Below are positions 11,461 to 23,276 of a stretch of DNA of 64,000 nucleotides, piece after piece. A model generated the notes under the pieces. The model was not told the DNA's origin and did not search any database. It saw only the letters and a list, made by a program, of their open reading frames with translations. Position numbers and translations under genes: made by a program. This stretch comes from Byssothecium circinans (taxonomy: Eukaryota; Ascomycota; Dothideomycetes; Pleosporales; Massarinaceae). The stretch is taken from the NCBI GenBank assembly GCA_010015675.1, contig ML976986.1, positions 469,671 through 533,670 of the forward strand. The letters run 5' to 3'. The first letter of the stretch is position 1; each line of letters starts with the position of its first letter.

Positions 11461-12551
11461 ATGTCGACCCATCTCCCCGCTCGAATATCCAGGCCATTTT
11501 TTCGACCCTGCATCTTCCAGCGTCCGTATGCCCGGCCATTTTCTACCACACTTGCGCGACCAGGAAGAGGCGGCAAGAGCAATAAAAAGAAGCGTATCGA
11601 TCCAGTACAGACGGAAGCTGCGGCGCGACAGCAGGGTCGGAAGGGCAAGGCGTCGAGCACAATATACGAGGAACAACTCAAAGATGAGCGCAATCTGCCT
11701 GACGACATCGGCCTTCTTCCCGGTGAGCATGCGTCCTTCAATGGCGGTAGCGCTGGGGATTGCCATTGACACTAGCACCTAGGAACATTTATTCGCTCGC
11801 AGCCTGCAAAAGTGTGGTCCACTGTATCGTTGACACGACCAAATACATGGAAGGCTTTCGTGTGGTACCATTGGAAGTTCGTAGTATCTAAAGCGAAAGC
11901 CTGGTTGTTGTAGGACTACTCTCCTTTGACTTGAATGCCGTCTTTAGCTGACTGACGCAATTAGGCTCTGGCGTTTCCGGAAGATTGCCGCGAACCGACC
12001 CTCTCTACACTTTTGGGATGAAAAGCCGATGAGAGTAACGGCAGAGGAAAAATACAAGCATTTGTACCAATCATTTGCACAGTACGTTGATGTACAGTAA
12101 ATTGGGATGGGGTGCCGTCTATCTGACATCTTGTAGTGGCGATGCTCAAGCTATTTCCCAGCTATGCGTATCTAGCGTTTCTCAAAAGTTCTCCGACCGA
12201 ATTGCCGCTCGACCGCGTGGTCTGAAAATGGTATGGAAAGCCAATGGAGTTCGCTCTACGGTGATGTCAAACCGAGGGCTTCTCCTCGGTCTCGCAGGGT
12301 ACGAAAACACTGGTGTCCAACAGATGGTGTTCAAGATCACAAGTCAATCGCAGAGCCTGGATTTACAGGGAGGCACGCAGAAGCAAGGCCACAATGTTGT
12401 CGAGTACTTGGTATTGCAGCGACAGGTACTGCGCGGCGCGTTCAAAGATTGGATTGTTTGGGGATTTGCGAACGAGTGGCTGCCGGAGACTATCGAAGAG
12501 GATGCGGAACATGAAAGACAGGTGAATGCATATCAAGCGGAGACTGTGTGA
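11461..12551 (+). CDS. Mitochondrial inner-membrane mitoribosome receptor, MBA1/mL45-like
   Basis: Exons 11461-11722, 11783-11903, 11965-12081 and 12137-12551 join to 304 aa. The product resembles the Tim44-like/MBA1 family that docks mitoribosomes at the inner membrane for co-translational insertion. The N-terminus is an Arg/Phe-rich presequence (RISRPFFRPCIFQRPYARPF) followed by a basic KSNKKKRIDP segment. The NTF2-like domain spans LWRFRKIAANRPSLHFW, EEKYKHLYQSFA, GDAQAISQLC and the C-terminal ALQ-type strands VVEYLVLQRQVLRGAFKDWIVWGFANEW. Introns are 60, 61 and 55 bp. The second intron uses a weak GTTGTT donor, chosen because it alone keeps the frame, so that junction is less certain. The exact orthologue name is inferred from family resemblance. 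Confidence 0.78.
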
Positions 12552-12850
12552 AATTCCGATCTACGAAATGTACAAATATGTCTTAGGCAGCCCGTGTTAG
12601 ATGGAGCAGCGCTACCGTGTATGAGTACCATCATCAATTTCGATCTGAGCTTCAAGCAACAAGCAAACATGGCCCAGTTGTGGTTCGTGTTGAATTGAAA
12701 GGCGTTTGATGTATGACGGAATGGTCCGCTAGTGCCGCTAAAGAGCTGTATTACGAGTATACAATTACAGTCCACTCACTAGCGGCATGGCATTATATCT
12801 ATGATACACGGATTTGGTCGTGGCCCCAGTCATCCACACTTCTGTACAAG

Positions 12851-13582
12851 CTACGAAGGGGGTGCTGCAGGTGGCGCCTCCGTCGACGAGCCAGCCCCCG
12901 CTCGAATGGGTTGCGGCGGCAAGAAGAGCGGCACGTACGACTTGGACTGTTAGAGACTGACATTCGATGCAGCTTTCACAATGGGAACACTCACAACCAT
13001 GAGTGACATGACTACGAACGTTAACCAAGGTCAATTTAGCAGGCCAGGGAGCTCACAAGACATGCCCACGGAGAAGTAGGCTGGGGTGGCAGCATTCTTC
13101 CTCTGCTCAGGAGATTCCGCCAGCCACGATTGGAGGGCAAAGACGACGGCAACCCTGTCATATATCAATTCTATTCTCGAAACAATGCGAGAGACTGTAC
13201 CAGCCTATCATTCTATGTTGCGGCCGTTTGTTAGCCACCGTATAGGGTTGGACTGATTGATGGACTCTCACTTGTTGCGGGTGAAAATCTAGCACATATG
13301 AGCGGTGTTGCTTTGGGGACGGGGGAATACTCACTGCAGCCATGGGGAGCGTACTGGCCATGGTGCCTGGGTGTGGTGTATCAGAGAAGTGACAACGTTG
13401 CGCAGGGGGTACCCGTACTAGCCATGTCGCCCTCAGACTTGTCTTTCGCAGGCTCCGCATAGGGAACAACTGTTGATGTCTGGTTAGAATACGTGATGGC
13501 ACCTCGACCCCCCAGCCCTTCAATCAATTGCGCGGGGGGACAAACTTAGGTCAGGTCGGCGCATATCCTTCTTGGACGCCAT
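12851..13582 (-). CDS. Asterix-like ER membrane protein (PAT complex, WDR83OS family)
   Basis: Eight exons (13546-13582, 13413-13469, 13335-13366, 13272-13288, 13201-13212, 13057-13154, 12995-13011, 12851-12946) join to 121 aa. Asterix acts with CCDC47 as an intramembrane chaperone for nascent membrane proteins at the ER translocon. Hallmarks are the N-terminal KKDMRRPDLIVPYAEP, ASTLPMAAIFTRNKMIGW, the hydrophobic VAVVFALQSWLAESPEQ, AATPAYFSVGMSFMSLM and the end SYVPLFLPP. A proline/alanine tail follows. Seven introns of 45-76 bp cut a 366-nt coding sequence, with one exon of 12 nt and two of 17 nt, so automated gene callers are likely to miss it. The region between it and the MBA1-like gene is a short convergent 3' space. 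Confidence 0.88.
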
Positions 13583-14155
13583 CTTGCTTCAACTTGGGCT
13601 ATTATTTGCCTGATGCGGTGGATGGTGGTCTGCGGGCACTGGCGGTGGTGGTTCAGGTGAGGTGAGGTTGGTGTACCGTGTACGACTGGGGCTAGCGCCG
13701 AGAGATCGGAGCTCGTCGCGGAAGGAGCCACGGAGCGAAGGGAAGGGATGATGGGTCATGGCACACAGACGCGAGCCGAGGCACGCGCCAATCAGGACTC
13801 AAGATGCTAGACCACGAGCATCGGATGCATCATGGGAGATGCAGCATCAGATTGAGATGCTCCCAAGTAGACTTCAGGTCCGTGGATGCTTGAAGCCATG
13901 GCAAGGCGACTACGGCATGCATCCCGGCACCGGGCCTTTATCGCTGGTCGGCGGTCGCTGCAGCGGCCCACCCAGCGTCGGCAGATCGCTGATTTAACCC
14001 TGTCGTGTCTGCGTTGTGCTCTATTCCCAGGATTCCGCCATACATATCAGCCCTCACCTCACCTTGCCCCGTCTCGTTTCGTCCCCCTCTCCCTCTGCTG
14101 CTCCACCCGCCTGCCCACTGTCGGCCATTGTTGACAGTGACCCCGTCCTCACCGT

Positions 14156-14223
14156 ACCCATCGTTCCACTCCCCAGCCCGCGTGCTGTACCCATCGTTCC
14201 ACTCCCCAGCCCGCGTGCTGTAC
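14156..14223. repeat. 33-bp direct tandem repeat, two copies
   Basis: Two perfect adjacent copies of a 33-bp unit beginning GTACCCATCGTTCCACTCCC occur about 100 bp in front of the MED12 start codon. They lie in the 5' leader or proximal promoter. Two copies are too few for a satellite; a recent local duplication is the simplest reading. Confidence 0.85.
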
Positions 14224-14243
14224 CCAGACCTGCCGGCTTCAGC

Positions 14244-14288
14244 CCGCCCATCCGCCATCCGCCATCCGCCATCCGCCATCCGTCGTCC
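14244..14288. repeat. ATCCGCC heptanucleotide repeat
   Basis: Five or so copies of the 7-bp unit ATCCGCC follow directly after the 33-bp repeat, ending in the variant ATCCGTCGTCCGCC. It is a short minisatellite in the MED12 leader and a likely length polymorphism. Confidence 0.8.
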
Positions 14289-14327
14289 GCCTGCGCTCCA
14301 TCCGACCATGAATCCGCTCTCTGTGCG

Positions 14328-17300
14328 ATGACTTCTCGTCCTGGCCCAGGGGTCCAGGAATCTCTGCAGCATCGCGGGGGTGCGTCTGCCTATGCGCCGG
14401 GCCGGCGGGCAGCGAACCCCCAACACGGACAACAGGACTCGGTCGTAGAGGTCGAGCGGGCGCCTATTGAAGAGCGAGAGCGAGAACGAGTAACCAAGGC
14501 CAGGTACAAGGGCAAGCCGATTCCGCTGGATGCTATTCAGACAACTCCGTCCGAGAGTACACGGCCCGCGCCAAAAGGAAAGCCACAGCTGTTCTTCAGC
14601 CATGCAGTGGCCGGCGGCTCTGAGCTCTCCTCCCAAGTCCACCCACTTGCCAATCTGCCTGTGCCCCCACGGCCAGGCTCATCAGCACCAGGCGAGGCAC
14701 CTCAGCAGCGCCGGATACTTCCAGGGGGCGCTGGCGTCAAAAGCGAGCCTGCAGTGAAGCTGCAAAGTTATGATGCGCCAGCCCCAGCCGTGGTATTTCC
14801 GGGAGCCAGTGAGTTTAAGAACGAATCAACGTAGGAAACAAACATGCTGATGTCAGTAGAAACGGCGGATCTGTTCCCATGGACCGGGAATCATCCCGAG
14901 GACGTCCTCTCCGAAGCACTCGTCAAAGGGGGCATCAGCAACAAGTCGCAGATCATGAACGAAACAAATACTGCCCGTCCATCGCTCTGGTCAAATCTGA
15001 AGAACAAGTCCGGAGTCTCGACACTCTCGACACTTTTTGTGGCTGTACTTGAAAAGCGACAATCGTGCAGCCGTCTGACCGTGCCGAACTCCTTCAAACC
15101 CCCACCCCGGCTAACATTACGGGACTCCACCCGGGAAACATGGCTACATGATTTGGCAAATCCTATGGTTGGACTGCGTAGGCTCAGTCGCACAATCCCT
15201 CATGGCATCACGGGCAAGGTGCTATTGGACCAATGCCTCAACAAAAATATACCCATCTCAAGGGCAGTGTGGTTGGCCAAATGTGTTGGTATCAATGAGA
15301 TGCGAACACACAAGCGCAAAGGTCAAGCAGGCACTATCACGTGGGTTAGAGGCTGGACAAGCTCGGTTGAACAGTTTCTCGAGGGCACGATCACAACCAT
15401 TGGTCAGCAAGATTGGAAGCCCCGGATCACATACGCGTAAGTGGTCTATAGAATGAGAAAAGGAGGTTAAATATACTGATCAGTATCTAGCCTTCAGCTT
15501 GTTACTCATCTCTTCAAGGAGCATCTACTCGAGGAGGACCATTTTCTCGACTGGATTCTGAAGGGTCTCGACTCCTGTTCGTCGGAGCGGCTATTTGTCT
15601 GGCTACTCATTGTTTGCATTTCCGATTTCTGGCATAGTCTAGTCGCCTCTCGTCGGAGAGGTAAACGCCTGGCGGAGACACTCCTCAGCCATACAGAAAA
15701 GGTAAGTTGTTCCAGATACTCCATCGCTGATCGATGTTTAACATTAGTTCATAGTTTTATGAGCTCGAAGATGATGTGCCAAGTACATCCCTCTTAGCTT
15801 TCCTAGAGAATGTTTTACTCCAACTCATCGTCACCAAACCGGCTTGTTTGCTGCTGCCCACGCCTTGGGCCAAATACTTTTCCGTCCTTCAAGTCTTAGC
15901 AGAACGACGTTCTCAACCAGCGGTCTCTCGGGCGATCAACAACATCGATGCGAGAAACAACGCCCTTTTACGACCCTCCAATAGTGCGCTTGCGCTCACA
16001 CATGATCCTATTGGACAGATTTATCGACTTCTAGATGCTGTGGACTACAAAGCAAAAATCCGCATCGATGATCTTTCCTACGACTGCATGGAGGTAACAC
16101 CTGATACAAATCAGCTTGTTTCAGCCTTGTTGTCCTGGGCATCATCTCTATACCGACAGGGTTGTCACCGTATCTATCTGGTTACACGACTGCTCCGGAA
16201 GTGGGACCGTCTTGGTGCTGATATTCACGATGCTATACTTACGCACTTTCCGCATTTGGTCCACGATGAGAGCAAAGACCATTCTATAGCATTCCGCGTT
16301 GTTGCAGAGTTGGTTCGCTCGAAAACTTTCTCGCCGGGCAAGTTTCTCCAATGGCTCATTGCGACCGGATCGTTGAGCCACCACGACGATCTTCGTTCAG
16401 TAAGAATTCATTGCCTCAATATCTGTGATGCATGCTGACTGTTCATGAGCCTTCCGCTTGGCCGTTGCGGTTGATCACCGAAATACCTCTTACTGGACTA
16501 TCTGAGCCCGTGCAAAATCTGAGATATACCCTCCTCCGAGGCACCTGTTACTCTGCGGATGTAGAGGAGCATGATATTATTACTATGGAAGAAAGAATTT
16601 GCCAGCAGCTACCTGGACTGTTCTGCATTAGTGACTCAGTGGATGTCCACAACATGTCAGTAGTTCAAATGCCTGATCCAACAGTGCGACTTGAGGTCGG
16701 TGCATGGCTGCGTCAACAAGTTGCAGAAAGCATGGAGTTTGTAGAACAGTAAATCATCCCACAGTCAGCTTCGTAAATCTACTGACCTTCAAGCAGTATA
16801 CCGACAAAAGATCCTTCGGTCGAGGTTTCCGGCGATGTCTGCAGTATCTCGTCAGCTGAGTTCCACGTCATCAGATCTTATCTTGAGCTGTTCGAAGACT
16901 TATCTGTACTCGCCGATGTCATTAGCATTGTCGCCACATCTCTTGACTCGACCGTCTTGAGTGCTGCTGCAGACACTTTGTCGTACAATTTTGAGGCTTT
17001 CCGTGCCGTTGGAGCGTTCGAGTCCTTGTTCGAAAAGGTCGCCATGCGATACGCGGCCATCAGGACAGTACGATTCCCGGAGCGCGATCTCCTCCTGAGC
17101 CTGACCGATCTCGCTCGTACAGCCCACGCCGACTCCCAGCTCATGCAATTATTGAGCTATGATCTCAGTCGCTACGATCAAAGAAACTCTCTTGCCGCTT
17201 GCTCTCCAGCCTCAGATAGTATGGTTGACGGCACGGTGACTATGGATCTTGAGGACGAGATTGAACGTGTTCTCTCAAGTGGAACTAGCATGGACCAGCA

Positions 17301-19515
17301 AATGATGAGCCGGGTATTTGAAAAGATAATAAGCAATTTGGAAGAGCAGCTGTGCAAAGGTAGCGATGGAGCTGAGTACGAACACTTTTCAACGTGGCTC
17401 TACCGTCTACGGAGCTTCGAAGAGAGTTCTTTCGATGTGATTGTAGCTTCGTGGCTCAGGACATTGCTTCTTGGTCATCAAGCTCAGTTGCTATCTGCCG
17501 CTCTTCCTCTCTTGGTGGCCTCTGGCTGTTTGTCTTTATCTCGCTTCCTGACAACATTGCGGGAATGCGTCAAAAGTCGACAGTTGAGCCATCCAGGGGA
17601 TTCTCTTCGCATTGCAGCCGAAGGTCTCGACAAACTCATTCCTGTTGACCAACACCAGGGATCATCTCGACATTATGAGTTGTATCGATTTCGGCTCGAA
17701 CAGCGCAATTTTTGTCGACAACACGGCGGTGATATTCTAGGCTTCCTAGGAAACATGATTCTTCTGGAGTCAGGCGCGCGCGACCATGAGACAAACAAAC
17801 GATTATCGGCTATATGTTCAGGGGGTCATCTTTTGAGCGTCCTACGGCACTTGGCTATCACAGATGTTCGTAGCGTAACTGCGCTGATCAGTCCACATCA
17901 AAATGTCTCCAACAGAGTGCAAACCTCGCATCTAAAGTCACTAGTGGGCCGTTTGTTCGATCCGCTCAATCGAATACGTAGGTCAACCCAGATCTGTACC
18001 TTCCCGTCCGCTACTGTGCTAATCACATTATAGAACTCGGTAGTATGAATTACGAAGAGCAAGTGGCCACAGTTATCAGACATGCCGACCAACTCTCCCT
18101 TCCATTTTGCCAGCTTGTGCTGCAACAGATCTTCTCAGCCAGTGCTCTAGCAGCAGAGCCTATCATTGAGTCGGTGTCAACCGCTTTCATGAGCACAATT
18201 AAGGTTGCTATAGACCAAGAGCAACCGTGTTGGTCTGACTTGATATCTGGCTTAGAACCAGGCCTGATAAACAAGGTAACCTCTTTCTATATTGAACATA
18301 TCAACGCTTCATACTCACAAGTATAGATTCGAAACCATGCAGTGTGCCAAGTTATCGAGAACACTGCATTTCTCTGTGACGCTACGATCGATGTAACAAC
18401 CGAAGTCGTTGCCGATAGGAAAGCGGCAGTCCGCCGGTATCTTAGCGTTATCGATATCACCGAAGCCGGGTCATCGTCAGAGGAGCCGGGCCCTCTTGTT
18501 ACATCCCTTATTGACCGGTTCAGAGGCTTAATCGAGGCTTTTAGCAGGGTTCAAGATATCGCCGAAACTAGCGGAAATGAGAGCGCGCGGGGTTCCGACC
18601 TACGCTTCTGGTAGGAACAAATGCAAAACTTGGAAGAAAGCTTTCCAGCTGACTTTGGCCAGGTTGAACGTACTTCTTCGGTTAATGGTGGTTCATTGTC
18701 CAGCTCTGGTAGCGAAAGCCAGCAACCAACAGCAGGCCACCCTTCTATGGACTCTCCGGGGTGTACTTTCACATCCTTACGTGGAAGCTTACCCCGCCAC
18801 AGCCCTGTTCGTCTTCGATGTTGCCACACTTTTTTCCGATAGCGTTTCTGAGGACGTCCGAAAGCATCTATGCAAAGTTGATGCCGGCAAAAATGCCGGC
18901 GATGCTCGTTGTGCATATATTTTTGGAGGAGCTATTTCGCCTGATGGGTGGCTTAATCTCATGAAACCTACCACGAACGCCTCGCTTCCTCAGTCAGTCC
19001 TTTCTCCCCAAGCGAAACTGTTAGCAACAACGGCCGGCCCGAATCAACACCAGAATCAGCAGCCATTCCCGCCTGGCTCTGGGCCTATGCAGCGGACAGC
19101 AAGCCAACAAAATCTTCCACAGCAAACGCAGGCACAATCCCATGCTCGCGCGTATCAATACCCGCAAACTCAGCCAGGGCATAAGATTCTTCCTCAGCAG
19201 CTTCAGCGAGTGGCTCCGAATGGCCACGGAGGCCAAACGACACAGCTGCAGCAACTACAGCAGATGCAACAAATGCAGGCATTTGCGCAGCAACGAAATG
19301 TGCAGGCTTCCCAAGGCCAGCAACAACGAGCGGTATCCATATCATCTCAACAGCAGATTGGGGCGAAAAGCAGTGCGACGAAGAAAGAGAAGGTGGAAAT
19401 GAAGGCCGTTCCTTTCACTTTGAACAGGTGGGAGATACTACCTGACAGTGGTGGCAACCCATCTGGTAATGAAACAGCCATCAACTTGAGCCTCTTTGGT
19501 GCTCGGAAAGCGTAA
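14328..19515 (+). CDS. MED12: Mediator of RNA polymerase II transcription subunit 12
   Basis: Nine exons (14328-14808, 14857-15436, 15491-15701, 15755-16399, 16450-16748, 16797-17977, 18034-18275, 18327-18610, 18663-19515) join to 1591 aa. MED12/Srb8 belongs to the Mediator kinase module with Cdk8, cyclin C and MED13 and mostly represses transcription. The N-terminus MTSRPGPG is family-like; the Med12 domain starts near 161 with DLFPWTGNHPEDVLSEAL. A central helical region includes WKPRITYALQLVTHLFKEHL and SWASSLYRQG. An LNVLLRLMVV segment follows the last intron. The C-terminal 150 residues are rich in Gln, with runs such as QQLQQMQQMQ, and end VPFTLNRWEILPDSGGN and LSLFGARKA, typical for the family. 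All eight introns are 48-56 bp. An apparent stop at 18612 lies inside the last intron. Confidence 0.96.
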
Positions 19516-19843
19516 TCATGACTTTCATCCCCCATCCCTGTTGTCTTATCATTATATATTTTGCGCATTTTAGCGAAGGAGTTTAGATTCGAGGATCAAG
19601 GCGCATTTCCTGGTAACGTGAACCGGCTCACGAAGCTTGGCGTTTACGGTGGTGGTTTTTGCAGCATGTGGCATGACGTCGCACAGTTAGAAGGCATCTG
19701 GGTGGCCTGGGGTATAAAGGGGCACTGGTGGAACGATGTCAGGCGTACAACGGAATAGCAATTGCTGGCTCGGCGCAATACAAGGACTTCGCTAGGTATT
19801 CGTATGTTGCGAGAAGTCGCTGATTAGTATATTCCACGCAAGA
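19516..19843. other. Convergent 3' space of MED12 and the PNPOx-like gene
   Basis: The 328 bp contain the two facing 3' untranslated regions. An ATTATATATTTTGCGC stretch at about 19551-19565 may hold the MED12 poly(A) site. No gene is seen. Confidence 0.5.
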
Positions 19844-20644
19844 CTAAACACCATTCGGCAAGGCCGAAGTTTCTTGGATAACCCAATCTCTCACTCGGCC
19901 CTTCCAATCCGCTATGCGACCGTCTCGAATTCTGACCATGACGACCCTGACCTCTTCTCCCTCGACATAGCATTTTGTCCCGCCATCACCCTCTCGCGTG
20001 TCTTCTTGTCCTTGGCTCTCCAAGCCTCCGCCACCCCATAAGCCCCCTCCAACTGGAGAACTGGAGAACAAATCATCATTTGACTCGAAGGTGTTGTTCG
20101 CCAGGTGCTGGGCCTTATACCAAGCCTCCTCTTCGCTACCGCTAGGCACAATCTGTGCGAGACCGTTGATAGTGGTGCTAATCCGGCTCAAAGATGCTGT
20201 GTTCATTCCGAGAAGAAGCTCAGCAAGCGACCCAGAGCGGGGGTTCAGACGAGAGGGTGAGGGAGAGCGGCCAGGTTGGTTAAGTGTCGGCGGACGGTGG
20301 GACACCCAGTCATGCACGAGCAGAGACACCAATGGGTTGGATTCGAGGTTGTGCGTTTTCTGAGAAGCTGGAGGGGTCGTCATGATGATAGTAGGGTGCG
20401 GAGAGAACGGTGTCGAGGGCAAATAGGTGTAGTTCATGAGCGAGATGTGTGGGACATTGTCCGAGGCAGTCGCCAGATGGAGCTACAGGGAGTGTCAGGG
20501 GTGTGTTGCATTGCAATTGGGGATCGTTCTCAGACTTACAAAACGGGCATTTTGTAGGCACGTTATCACTTCGTCGGGCAGGCCATGGGAGGCTTGTGCT
20601 TGTGTGTGTGCATGCGACGTAGGGGTGGGGGTGACGGAGGACAT
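19844..20644 (-). CDS. Pyridoxamine 5'-phosphate oxidase-like flavoprotein
   Basis: Exons 20540-20644 and 19844-20482 join to 247 aa. It belongs to the fungal PNPOx-like group (yeast YLR456W/YPR172W type), FMN-binding split-barrel proteins of unproven substrate. The N-terminal half shows LPDEVITCLQNARFLHLATA, DNVPHISLMNYTYLP and ESNPLVSLLVHDWVS, corresponding to the barrel strands. The C-terminal half carries NGLAQIVPSGSEEEAWYKAQH and a final VRVVMVRIRDGRIADWKG strand. A Ser/Pro/Gly-rich insertion separates them. The intron is 57 bp. Enzymatic activity is not claimed, since PNPO catalytic residues are not obvious. Confidence 0.85.
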
Positions 20645-20996
20645 GGTGAGCTGTCGCTGAGGCGGATACAAAGATAGCAATGGGCGGTAATCACAGCGAT
20701 GCAGGCTGTCGGCTGGGCCTGATATAGTGTTTCACGTCGGCTGGGGAGACGAGCAGCAGTCTGAATAAGTGAGATTGAGCGGGGACACGAGGGAAAGATC
20801 AAGGACATTACGTCAACGCCAACGGTGAGCAGTGCTGTCCGTGCGCTGTCAAGCTTGCGGGACGGAACCCATTATGACCGACGTCGGGTCGCAAACAGCT
20901 GGAGCCCGTTCAGTCTCCAATCCACGACAACGACCGCCTACAACTGCTGAACAACTGCACATTGTTGCGACGAGACGCGCATAGCCCGCCGTCGCC
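20645..20996. promoter_or_regulatory. Divergent promoter of PNPOx-like and RhoGAP genes
   Basis: The 352 bp between two head-to-head start codons serve as a bidirectional promoter. The last 30 bases before the plus-strand start are C/G-rich. I see no clear consensus element. Confidence 0.45.
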
Positions 20997-23276
20997 ATGG
21001 CTGCGCCGCCTACACTACCGCCCATGGAGGACACTGACAGCTTCAACCCAGACTTCACCAGCACCGCAAACGCCAACACCAACGCCCATACGGATGCGGA
21101 CCGGCCAGCGTCTTCGCCTGTAGACAGTGCCCCACCGCCCACAGCGCCCACCGCCGCCCAGCCGCACGAATGCAAGCAAGACCCCCAGATCCAGCAGAAG
21201 GTGCAAGATGTGCTTCACTCGGACATTGGCGTCAACACGCTGCTGAACCGCCTCAAGGCCAGCATTGCCAGCACAAGAGTACCTCCTTCTGCCAACCCTA
21301 AGCCTTAGACACGCCGCTGACACGCCCAGGACTTTGCCAGTTGCCTCAAACGACGCGGCCAAACCGAGGAAGAGCACGCCGCCAGCCTCAAGAAGCTCAG
21401 TCGCATGACGCTCGACAACATTCGCAAACCAGAGGGCCGCCACGAGAGCTTCCAGACGCAGTTCGAGCACGTGATGCATGCCAACGAGCGCATCGCCGAC
21501 CACGGCACCCAATTTGGCCTGGCCCTCCACGCCATGCACGAGAACCTCCTGCAACTCGCGAACAAGATGGACGGCAGCCGGAAGACGTGGAAGCAGCAGG
21601 GGCTTGCCGCGGAGCAAAAGGTGCAGGATGCAGAGAAGCTGATGGAGAAGGCAAAAGCGAAGTACGACCAGCTCGCCGAGGACCTCGACCGGGTCAAGAC
21701 AGGTGACACGGGTGCTGGCAGGAAATTTGGTCTGAAGGGGCCGAAGTCAGCTGCCCAGCATGAAGAAGACCTGCAGCGGAAAGTCCAGGCCGCCGACCAA
21801 GACTATGCGTCCAAAGTCCAAGCAGCTCAGTCCTCCCGTAAGGAGCTGGTGTCGACGACGCGTCCCCAAGCTGTCGCTGCTCTTGTCGAGCTCATCAGAG
21901 AAATTGATGCCGCGCTGACCATGGAGATGCAGAAATATGGTAAGCCGCCAGCTTCGTTAGATGCACACTGATATCTGACCACGATAGCTTCTTTCAACGA
22001 GAAACTGGTTGTCAATAACGGCCAGGTGGTCAGTCCCCAACCCCTCAAGGGAAGCACCGCACATCCACCACCGAGCATCAACCAGCTCATCTATCAAATC
22101 AATAACGAAAAGGACTTTGATGAATACATCCTAAAGTTTGCCGCCAAAGTGCCTTCGGTCCGCTCCGACCTGCACTATGTCAAGCATCCGACACAAGCTC
22201 CGACCCAGGCACAACCGACTCCCCCAGCAGCAGCCAGTGGAGGCCGCCGTGCATCGACTCAATTACAAAATCAGCCTCCACCTTCGTTTGGCCTTCACCA
22301 GCAATCTGAGTCAGCTCCATCGCCAGCGCAATATCAGCCTGCACCCCCGCAGTCCGAGCCTGTGCAACAATCAAGTTACCAAAGTTACAACACCGGCTTC
22401 GTCCAACAACAGCAACATCCTACACAACCACAGCAGCCATACCAATCTCAGTACGGTGCGTCAACCTACTCGCCCGTTGCTCAAAATCCATATTCTCAAC
22501 CAGAGTACCCGAAAGGACCTGCCGGACAAGCTACGGCACAACAATCTAGCGGTGTACTTTATAACAATTCATCGCCGCCCGTTAACCCGGTCTTCGGAGT
22601 CAGCCTTGATCAGCTTTTTGCGAGGGATGGATCACCTGTACCCTTGGTCGTGTATCAATGTATCCAAGCCGTGGATCTATACGGTCTGGAAGTTGAGGGC
22701 ATTTACCGTATACCAGGCACTTCATCACACATTCAAGCCATGAAAAGTCTATTTGATAGCGGTCAGTCGTCCGTTGCTTTTTCTCCACAGCCCACTGATA
22801 CTCTGTTAGATGCTTCCCAAGTCGACTTCCGCAACCCTGAAGCATTTCAGCATGATGTGAACAGCGTTGCTGGCCTACTAAAACAGTTTTTTCGCGAACT
22901 TCCTGACCCTTTACTCACCCGAGAGTTCTACTCGAAGTTCATTGATGCTGCACGAATGGAGGACGAGACCATGCGTCGAGACTCAATGCATGCCCACATC
23001 AACGCTCTTCCCGACCCGAATTATGCCACGCTTCGTGCTCTCATGCTCCATCTCCATCGCGTGCAACAGTCATCCGAGGTCAATCGCATGAGCACTGCGA
23101 ATTTGGGGATTTGCTGGGCGTAAGTCATCGTTCCATTGTTTCCGGGCAGAGCTAACGCCGCTAGGCCTTCCATCATGGGACCTCACCAAGGAAGTAACAT
23201 GAGCGACGCCGGGCTCCAAGCTCGGGTGGTCATGACCATCTTGGACAATGTGCTCCAGATCTTCGACGAAGATTAA
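20997..23276 (+). CDS. Rho GTPase-activating protein with F-BAR domain (Rgd1-like)
   Basis: Exons 20997-21278, 21330-21939, 21988-23119 and 23165-23276 join to 711 aa. Rgd1-type proteins bind phosphoinositides through an F-BAR domain and accelerate GTP hydrolysis by Rho3/Rho4 in polarity and septation. The FCH/F-BAR part starts near residue 77 (GVNTLLNRLKASIAS, DFASCLKRRGQTEEEHAASLKKLS) and continues as a coiled coil to about 300. A Gln/Pro-rich linker (about 350-490) follows. The RhoGAP domain runs from 499 (VFGVSLDQLFARDGSPVP) to the end, with the arginine finger R538 in EGIYRIPG and the LLKQFFRELPDPLLT and NLGICWAPSIMG motifs. The last intron (45 bp) cuts within CWA/PS. Domain order and length fit Rgd1. 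Confidence 0.93.

Larger units (their letters stand above)
13583..14327. promoter_or_regulatory. Divergent Asterix/MED12 promoter region
   Basis: This 745-bp space separates two head-to-head genes. The MED12-proximal third carries two sets of tandem repeats, listed separately, and a pyrimidine-rich leader. Both strands show long stop-free frames through the repeats (for example minus 13938-14642), which I read as a by-product of the GC-rich repeats. Confidence 0.55.

Noticed and set aside
14156..14288. CRISPR-like direct repeats
   Set aside because: Copies are adjacent with no spacers, and the sequence is eukaryotic nuclear DNA.
13938..14642. Minus-strand 234-codon open frame across the MED12 5' region
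   Set aside because: Its middle is a translation of the 33-bp and 7-bp repeats, it is antisense to the MED12 first exon and has no motif.
21015..21709. Antisense frames over the F-BAR part of the RhoGAP gene
   Set aside because: They are mirror images of a GC-rich coding exon, with no motif and no splice structure.
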